Positions 25,541-31,124 of a DNA stretch of 31,124 nt are shown here, piece after piece. The position numbers and the translations under genes are program-made. The first letter of the stretch is position 1. Each line of letters starts with the position of its first letter. This DNA is from Pelosinus fermentans (GTDB taxonomy: Bacteria; Bacillota; Negativicutes; DSM-13327). The stretch lies in the NCBI GenBank assembly GCA_002434245.1, contig DJJR01000033.1, positions 1-31,124 on the forward strand, in the 5' to 3' direction. Below the pieces are notes generated by a model. It was given only the letters and a program-made list of their open reading frames with translations, was not told where the DNA came from and made no database searches.

Positions 25541-26940
25541 GCGCTGCAATAAAACCTATGATCACCCTGGAGGAAATATGCACTGAGGCGGAAAAAATCC
25601 GCCTCAGTAATCCCAACTTAGGTGATACAATTGTATCTGATATTTATCAAAACGCCGAAATGATAGCAGGGCCAGCCGTAAGTAAAAATTCCACTGATTC
25701 ACGCAGTTGGGATTATAAACTAGACGATGTTTTAACCTCCCGACTATTTGGTTATCCTATCATGTTTGCTTTACTTAGCGTCATCTTCTGGATTACGATT
25801 GCAGGGGCAAACGTTCCCTCTCAAATGATTGCTGACACGCTTTTTGCATTTCAGGATCAGCTTTTAATCTGGTTTGAATTAGCAGGAGCTCCCACCTGGT
25901 TAACTGGTATAGTAGTCTTAGGTATGTTTCGCGGACTCGCCTGGGTTATTGCGGTTATGCTGCCGCCTATGGCAATCTTCTTTCCCTTATTCACATTGCT
26001 GGAAGATTTAGGATATTTGCCAAGAGTAGCCTTTAATCTCGACAATATGTTTAAGAAATGCCGTGCTTGCGGCAAACAAATTCTCACCATGTGCATGGGG
26101 TTTGGCTGTAATGCTGCTGGCGTCGTTTCCTGCCGTATTATTGATTCTCCTCGTGAACGATTAATTGCTGTGCTGACTAACAACTTTGTACCATGCAATG
26201 GACGATTTCCTACCTTGATTGCGATCGCCACTATTTTCATGGGCGGTATGGTGGTATCAGAATTACAAACTGCAGTAGCTTCACTAGTAGTAACAAGCTT
26301 AGTTGTATTGGGAATTTTTGTAACCTTTGCTGTATCTTGGGCTTTATCACACACACTGCTAAAGGGAGAAGCTTCTTCGATGGTCTTAGAGCTGCCTCCT
26401 TACCGCAAACCTCAATTAGGCGCTATTTTCTATCGTTCTCTCATTGACCGCACAATCTTCGTCCTAAAACGGGCCATTATCATGGCAGCACCAGCAGGTG
26501 CCATTACGTGGATGCTTGCCAATATCTACATAGGAGAGATAAGTATCATTGGTTATTTAGCAGCTTGGCTGCAGCCCTTTGCTTACGCCATTGGCCTGGA
26601 CGGTTTTATTCTTTTAGCCTTCATCCTAGGTCTGCCTGCTAATGAAATCGTTATGCCAATTCTTCTCATGTGCTATTTATCAGCTGGTCAAATGATGGAA
26701 TTTGGTACTTTAGAAGAACTGCGGGATATTCTTATCAATAATAACTGGACTTGGTTAACTGCTGTCTGCACAATGCTCTTTTGCCTGCTTCACTGGCCTT
26801 GCACCACAGCCTTGCTATCCGCTTATAAAGAAACAGGCAGTAAGAAATGGACCTTTTTGACATTTCTGATTCCCACAGTCATTGCGTTCATAGTATGCTT
26901 TATAGTAGCCCAGTCAGCACGATTACTCAATTTAGTATAG
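25537..26940 (+). CDS. feoB: FeoB membrane half (Gate/permease domain as a separate gene)
   Basis: 467 residues. A soluble N-terminal region of about 70 residues leads into the FeoB permease: SRLFGYPIMFALLSVIFWIT, then LLEDLGYLPRVAFNLDNMFK, the first Gate region GFGCNAAGVVSCRIIDS with NFVPCNGRFP (conserved Cys), the second Gate region GLPANEIVMPILLMCY, and HWPCTTALLSAYKETGSKKW near the end. About 9-11 helices are visible. No GTPase domain is present. It has its own AGGAGG seven bases before the ATG and overlaps the upstream gene by four bases, so it is a true separate gene. Fe(II) import is expected when it is paired with the GTPase half. No feoC follows. Confidence 0.93.
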   Translation: MSAAIKPMITLEEICTEAEKIRLSNPNLGDTIVSDIYQNAEMIAGPAVSKNSTDSRSWDYKLDDVLTSRLFGYPIMFALLSVIFWITIAGANVPSQMIADTLFAFQDQLLIWFELAGAPTWLTGIVVLGMFRGLAWVIAVMLPPMAIFFPLFTLLEDLGYLPRVAFNLDNMFKKCRACGKQILTMCMGFGCNAAGVVSCRIIDSPRERLIAVLTNNFVPCNGRFPTLIAIATIFMGGMVVSELQTAVASLVVTSLVVLGIFVTFAVSWALSHTLLKGEASSMVLELPPYRKPQLGAIFYRSLIDRTIFVLKRAIIMAAPAGAITWMLANIYIGEISIIGYLAAWLQPFAYAIGLDGFILLAFILGLPANEIVMPILLMCYLSAGQMMEFGTLEELRDILINNNWTWLTAVCTMLFCLLHWPCTTALLSAYKETGSKKWTFLTFLIPTVIAFIVCFIVAQSARLLNLV

Positions 26941-26961
26941 ACAGATGAATGATTATTGATA

Positions 26962-27098
26962 AAAAAAACGCTGCGCGTCCAAACATAATCGTTTTTAACA
27001 CAAAGACACAAAGCCGCTTACGCGGACACGAAGAACACAAAGGAGTTTTTATTTTCCTCTGTGTTCTCCGTGGATCTTTGTGTCCTTTGTGTTTAACG
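26962..27098. repeat. Dispersed long-hairpin repeat, copy B, between convergent operons
   Basis: The left arm 26995-27044 (AACACAAAGACACAAAG and on to GAACACAAAGGAG) pairs with the right arm 27055-27096 (TCCTCTGTGTTCTCCGTGG, then CTTTGTGTCCTTTGTGTT) around an about 10-nt A/T loop. The 5' flank AAAACGCTGCGCGTCC matches copy A. It lies exactly between the convergent feo and 4-hydroxybutyrate operons, where it may also serve as a transcription barrier. I see no other terminator in this gap. Confidence 0.65.
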
Positions 27099-27138
27099 TT
27101 CCTCATTGCCATTAAGTAAGGCAAAATACATGCATCTA

Positions 27139-28443
27139 TTATAGCAATCCTTTCCGTTTTGCCTGTTCTCGCAAATTCGGTCTAAAATCAGGATGAGCAA
27201 TTTCGATCATGGCAGCTGCCCTTTGCCGTAATGTCTTACCTCGCAAATTCACTGCTCCATATTCTGTAACTACGTATTGCACATCATTACGACTGGTTGA
27301 GACGGCAGCACCTTGATCCAGTTCAGCTACAATTCGAGAAACAGTTCCCTTAGCGGCTGTCGTCGGTAGTGCAATAATGGATTTGCCTCCCAGTGAACGG
27401 CTGGCGCCACGAATAAAATCGACTTGCCCTCCTATACCGCTAAATTGATTAGAACCGATCATCTCTGCATTAACCTGCCCCATTAAGTCTACTTGCAAAG
27501 CCGAATTAATGGAGATCATCGATTCATGCTTACCAATAATATATGGATCATTTACGTAATCAGCTGGATGCAGCTGCACCTGAGGGTTTTGATCTACAAA
27601 ATCATAGAGCTTCCTGGTCCCCATTAAGAAAGTGGCTACGAAAACATTGGGATTCTGACTTTTTCTGCAATTGGTAATCACACCAGCATTCACCAAGTCA
27701 ACTACCCCATCGGAGAACATTTCAGAATGAATTCCCAAATCTTTTTTGCCCTGTAAAAAGAGAAGTACTGCATCGGGAATTGCGCCAATTCCAAGTTGCA
27801 ACGTAGCACCATCTGGCACCATTTCTGCTATTTGCTGACCAATCCTTCGTTCTACTTCACCAATCTTTGCTGGCAGCAATTCTACTATTTCTTCGTCCTG
27901 CTCCACTAAAAAATCTACATGATTTAGATGAATTTTTGCTCCTTGCGTACGAGGCAGGCGCCGGTTGACCTGAGCAATAACAATATCCGCACTTTGTGCA
28001 GCAGCTACGGTATAGTCTGCCGATATACCATAGCTGCAAAAGCCATGTTCATCCGGCGGTGTAATCTGCAGTAAGGCAACCTGTACCGGTAATATTTTTT
28101 CCTTAAACAATCGCGGAATTTCCGAGAAAAAACAAGGCGTATAATCTGCCCGTCCTTCTGCAATCGCCTGGCGTGTGGAACGCCCCACAAATAAGGCATT
28201 GTGGCGAAAACTGTTCTCCATACCCGGCTGAGCATAAGGAGAGTTTCCCATCGCTACCATATGGGTGATTTCCACATCACAAAGTTCATGATAACGCTCC
28301 GTTAAGGCGTGTACCAGTGATTGGGGCTCACCGCAGGCATGCCCCACTACCACTCGGTCACCAGATTTAACTTTTTGAGCAGCTTGAGCTGCCGAGACCA
28401 ATTTATGTCTATAAGTTATTTGCCACTCTTTCATACTCATCAC
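27139..28443 (-). CDS. abfT: 4-hydroxybutyrate CoA-transferase (acetyl-CoA hydrolase/transferase family)
   Basis: A 434-residue class I CoA-transferase, close to AbfT/Cat2 of Clostridium aminobutyricum and C. kluyveri. It transfers CoA from acetyl-CoA (or butyryl-CoA) to 4-hydroxybutyrate. Visible blocks are SGDRVVVGHACGEPQ, QITPPDEHGFCSYGISADY, LQLGIGAIPDAVL and GIHSEMFSDGVVDL, whose Glu is the expected catalytic residue forming the glutamyl-CoA thioester, then FSGIGGQVDFIRGA and VVTEYGAVNLRGKT. The length is typical. It lies 39 bp after the dehydratase gene at the end of the operon. Without neighbours a butyrate or propionate CoA-transferase could not be excluded, but the context decides. 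Confidence 0.92.
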   Translation of the reverse strand: MMSMKEWQITYRHKLVSAAQAAQKVKSGDRVVVGHACGEPQSLVHALTERYHELCDVEITHMVAMGNSPYAQPGMENSFRHNALFVGRSTRQAIAEGRADYTPCFFSEIPRLFKEKILPVQVALLQITPPDEHGFCSYGISADYTVAAAQSADIVIAQVNRRLPRTQGAKIHLNHVDFLVEQDEEIVELLPAKIGEVERRIGQQIAEMVPDGATLQLGIGAIPDAVLLFLQGKKDLGIHSEMFSDGVVDLVNAGVITNCRKSQNPNVFVATFLMGTRKLYDFVDQNPQVQLHPADYVNDPYIIGKHESMISINSALQVDLMGQVNAEMIGSNQFSGIGGQVDFIRGASRSLGGKSIIALPTTAAKGTVSRIVAELDQGAAVSTSRNDVQYVVTEYGAVNLRGKTLRQRAAAMIEIAHPDFRPNLREQAKRKGLL

Positions 28444-28482
28444 TCATTCCGCACGTTTATTCATCGTTAGTTCTGTCGTATC

Positions 28483-29946
28483 TTATTTTTTTGCATTTTG
28501 GGGAATACCTGCAATGACTTTTGCTAATTCTTTCTTTGCAGCCAAGTTCCCTTGACGGGCAATCATTACCCTTTGAGCTTGAGGTGACCCCGCACCATGC
28601 ATGGATTCTGTCCGATATCCAACAGCCGCCGTTCCCAATGTTAAGTTCTCAATTAGGCGTAAGACCCGCATTCGACTTTCCATCGGGATATTTGCCACGC
28701 CTTTAAAATATTTTTCTACTACTTTGCCAATCTCCGGATGGCGCAGATCTTGTTCCGATGGCATAGTAACCATAAGACCGCCGGCAATATCTTCAGCCAA
28801 TCGTGCAATTTCATAAGGAAGTCGAGTAATATTCTGTTTGCATACGTTGGCTAAAAGCAAATCAATAATATAGTTGCCAGATGCTGTCTTTTTACCTTCA
28901 GCAGAGCAGGCGATGCCGCAGGAATATAATGTTTCATTTAAATGAATCATTTCAATTAATTTATCTTTAATATGGGAAGCTTTTTCAACACCATTGTATT
29001 CTACTGCCAAGGCAGCTGCACCAATCAGCACATCTCCAACGCCAACTTTGCAGCCACCATAGCTTTGCCGATGATAGCCAGCAAAGCGTTCGACTAAACT
29101 GCCGCTAAATTCATATTCACCGCACATGAATACGTCATCCCATGGAATAAAAACCCTATCAAAAACCATCAATGCTTCGTGTCCGCCAAATTCTTTATTA
29201 CCAACATCAATATCTCCGCCTTCCAATTTGCGGGTATCACAGGACTGCCGTCCATAAATATAAAAGACACCTTTTGCATCTGCAGGTGCAGCAAAGGATA
29301 CAGCATAGTCAGCATCCTCCTTTCCCATTGCAATGGTTGGCATGACTAAGATCCAATGAGAGTTAATTGCACCTGTTTGATGTGCCTTTGCACCACTGAC
29401 TATGATGCCATCTGCTCTTTTTTGCACTACATGAAGAAATAGATCCGGATCAGCCTGCTTGCTGGGGGAAAGGCTCCGATCTCCCTTGGGATCGGTCATG
29501 GCGCCATCAACCGTCCAGTCCTCCTCCTGCATTTTCTGCAAAAATGAATTAAAGCGATCATGATAGTTTGTTCCTAGTTTTTGATCCATTTCGAAGGTTA
29601 CGCTATCGACCGCATTAATTGCATCCATGCCCACACAGCGTTGGAAGCATGCGGCTGTTTTTTGTCCTAAGAGCCTCTGCATCTTTACTTTTTTCACTAA
29701 ATCTTCGGTACTTTGATGCAAGTGACAAAAACGATTGACCTTCTTACCCGTCAGATGAGAGGTTGCCGTCATCAACTCCTGATATTCTGGCAGTTGTGCG
29801 AGTTCATAGGTTTTTTTTACAGAATTTAAGGATGGTCGAATTACAGGATGATCCACAGGATTTTCTACTAATTCTCCCTGCAGGTATACTTTCAAATTCA
29901 AATTGCGCAAGCTTTCTTCATATTGCTCTGGTGTTTTCATTGCCAT
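28483..29946 (-). CDS. abfD: 4-hydroxybutyryl-CoA dehydratase / vinylacetyl-CoA isomerase
   Basis: A 487-residue FAD and [4Fe-4S] radical enzyme that dehydrates 4-hydroxybutyryl-CoA to crotonyl-CoA and isomerises vinylacetyl-CoA. The cluster ligands known from the C. aminobutyricum enzyme are all present: two Cys in CFQRCVGMD (about residues 100 and 104), and His and Cys in YHRQSYGGCKVG (about 292 and 299). The substrate/FAD-region motifs GAKAHQTGAINSH, YGRQSCDTRKL and YRTESMHGAGSPQAQRVMIA are intact, and the length equals the family's. A poly-A/AGGAGG-type site precedes the ATG. The enzyme is oxygen-sensitive, consistent with an anaerobe. Confidence 0.97.
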   Translation of the reverse strand: MAMKTPEQYEESLRNLNLKVYLQGELVENPVDHPVIRPSLNSVKKTYELAQLPEYQELMTATSHLTGKKVNRFCHLHQSTEDLVKKVKMQRLLGQKTAACFQRCVGMDAINAVDSVTFEMDQKLGTNYHDRFNSFLQKMQEEDWTVDGAMTDPKGDRSLSPSKQADPDLFLHVVQKRADGIIVSGAKAHQTGAINSHWILVMPTIAMGKEDADYAVSFAAPADAKGVFYIYGRQSCDTRKLEGGDIDVGNKEFGGHEALMVFDRVFIPWDDVFMCGEYEFSGSLVERFAGYHRQSYGGCKVGVGDVLIGAAALAVEYNGVEKASHIKDKLIEMIHLNETLYSCGIACSAEGKKTASGNYIIDLLLANVCKQNITRLPYEIARLAEDIAGGLMVTMPSEQDLRHPEIGKVVEKYFKGVANIPMESRMRVLRLIENLTLGTAAVGYRTESMHGAGSPQAQRVMIARQGNLAAKKELAKVIAGIPQNAKK

Positions 29947-29981
29947 TTTCTAAAACCTCCTACTTTTTAAAAAGCCTTCCA

Positions 29982-31097
29982 TTAATATAACTTAGTATAG
30001 ATGTCAATCATTTGTTGTCTTGATAATGCTACATAGTTATTTCTTAAGAGCCTCTGCTGATTTTCTAATACACTATCAGCAAATCCTTCGATTTCATCGC
30101 GTTTCATGCCATATTCCTTCAAGGGTTTACGAGTCAATATCTTTTCCAATACACATTCCAGCTCATCCCAAACTCGAACTAAAGATGTTCCCAATATTTC
30201 TGCCAAATGGGTTTCCAGGCTTTCAATCTTGCCCATTGGTCTTGTCTTTTTGTAAGTCCGGAAGACTTCTGTAAAAAGCTGCTGATTTGCTTCGCCATGA
30301 GGAACGTGGTACACACCGCCCAAGGGATAGGACATGGCATGAACTGCTCCCACGCCAGTGTTGCCAAAGGCAATGCCAGCATAGGTACTTGCCAGCAAAA
30401 ATGTCTCAATCATTTCATGACGCTGGTCGGGTCCCTTTTTAATCATTTGCTGATAACCACTAATGATCATTTCCATGGCCTTGCTGCTGAAGACTTCGGT
30501 CAATTGATTAGAATTAGGAGCTACAAATGACTCTACAGCGTGAATCAATGCATCCATCGAACTGGTAGCAAAGAATTGGAAGGGCAGGCTTTTCAACAAT
30601 TCTGGAATCAATACAGAATAATCGGCATACAAAGCTTCTACCGCCAGCCCTTTTTTAGTATTTTGTTCCTTGATTTCCAGAATCGAAATATTGGTCATTT
30701 CACTGCCAGTACCGCAAGTAGTCGGAATGAGCACCAGCTCTTTTTCTTTTACCACTGGCACTACTCCATTGAAATAGTCTGCCGCTGATGCGCTGCCGCC
30801 TAAGGTCAATAGCTTAGCCATATCAATGACCGTTCCTCCGCCTACTGCGATAACACGTTGATATTGATGCTTACGTGCTTCACCAAACAGCATATCCATC
30901 ATGATATTGGACGGCTCACCAGTACCAAAGCGTTCCTGAAATAAAATTTTCCCTGTATAATTCACATTTTTCATGCCTGCGTTGTAAATATACTCATTAG
31001 TAATCAGAAGATCACCTTCACCGATATGAAAAGCATCGGCGAATTGATCAAATCTTTGATACATCACTATTTGAGGGACAATACGAAAGGGAACCAT
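29982..31097 (-). CDS. 4hbD: NAD-dependent 4-hydroxybutyrate dehydrogenase (iron-containing ADH family)
   Basis: A 371-residue group III alcohol dehydrogenase that interconverts 4-hydroxybutyrate and succinate semialdehyde. The family motifs are clear: the NAD-binding glycine motif VIAVGGGTVIDMAKL, PTTCGTGSEMTNISI, SMDALIHAVESFV, and the iron-site region NTGVGAVHAMSYPLGGVYHV followed by PHGEANQ. It resembles C. aminobutyricum 4HbD closely in order and length, including the ending LRNNYVALSRQQMIDIYTKLY. GAGGAGAGG lies before the ATG near the window edge, so the gene is complete, but its promoter and any upstream succinate semialdehyde gene (sucD) lie outside. Confidence 0.93.
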   Translation of the reverse strand: MVPFRIVPQIVMYQRFDQFADAFHIGEGDLLITNEYIYNAGMKNVNYTGKILFQERFGTGEPSNIMMDMLFGEARKHQYQRVIAVGGGTVIDMAKLLTLGGSASAADYFNGVVPVVKEKELVLIPTTCGTGSEMTNISILEIKEQNTKKGLAVEALYADYSVLIPELLKSLPFQFFATSSMDALIHAVESFVAPNSNQLTEVFSSKAMEMIISGYQQMIKKGPDQRHEMIETFLLASTYAGIAFGNTGVGAVHAMSYPLGGVYHVPHGEANQQLFTEVFRTYKKTRPMGKIESLETHLAEILGTSLVRVWDELECVLEKILTRKPLKEYGMKRDEIEGFADSVLENQQRLLRNNYVALSRQQMIDIYTKLY

Positions 31098-31124
31098 GCA
31101 ATCCTCTCCTCGTATAATAAGTTT

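Noticed and set aside
25857..26354. 165-codon minus-strand ORF inside the FeoB membrane gene
   Set aside because: Antisense shadow of a highly conserved membrane-protein gene; no ribosome site or recognisable motif.
24755..26940. feoB split as a sequencing frameshift
   Set aside because: The second gene has its own AGGAGG, ATG and an ATGA overlap, and both proteins have complete-looking ends.

Overview
The window reads like a chromosomal segment of an anaerobic, low-to-moderate GC, diderm Firmicute of the Negativicutes (Sporomusaceae, Pelosinus-like). This is inferred from gene content: a two-subunit B12-dependent methylmalonyl-CoA mutase, a 4-hydroxybutyrate fermentation cluster very like that of Clostridium aminobutyricum, ArnT-type lipid-sugar glycosyltransferases, and strong AGGAGG ribosome sites. 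There are no rRNA or tRNA genes, no CRISPR array and no intact transposase.

Left part (1-3.5 kb, minus strand): a surface-polysaccharide operon with a GT2 polyprenyl-phosphate glycosyltransferase, a truncated sugar epimerase fused by deletion to the tail of a GT39 transferase that carries an in-frame stop, and an intact GT39/ArnT-like transferase. REP-like hairpin repeats lie at the very left end.

3.9-9.6 kb (minus): an ECF sigma factor, a coupled membrane protein that is probably its anti-sigma factor, two ABC ATPases, and a large ABC permease fused to an M1-aminopeptidase-like domain whose zinc ligands appear to be lost. A possible 29-residue leader ORF precedes the sigma gene and an intrinsic terminator closes the operon.

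10.1-16.4 kb (minus): a cobalamin riboswitch, a small protein resembling the DnaA N-terminal domain, mutA, mutB and meaB, i.e. the methylmalonyl-CoA mutase operon.

16.4-17.8 kb (minus): a gutted MATE transporter, a 62-residue small membrane protein, and a promoter whose 17-bp spacer is a C/G-run dyad like CsoR/RcnR-family operators.

17.8-23.8 kb (minus): a second cobalamin riboswitch with the same promoter and terminator design, controlling a nickel/peptide-type ABC importer (two permeases, lipoprotein, two ATPases) and a GNAT acetyltransferase. B12 control makes this a strong candidate for cobalt, cobalt-chelate or corrinoid uptake, which would supply the B12-dependent mutase next door.

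23.9-27 kb: a small STAS-like protein (minus) with a perfect Fur box in its upstream region, diverging from feoA and a FeoB encoded as two separate genes (plus). Two perfect TTAGCC-NN-GGCTAA palindromes precede feoA.

27.1-31.1 kb (minus): 4-hydroxybutyrate dehydrogenase, 4-hydroxybutyryl-CoA dehydratase and 4-hydroxybutyrate CoA-transferase, converting succinate semialdehyde through 4-hydroxybutyryl-CoA to crotonyl-CoA. The main theme is metal-cofactor supply (Co/B12, Fe) beside the fermentation enzymes that need those cofactors.
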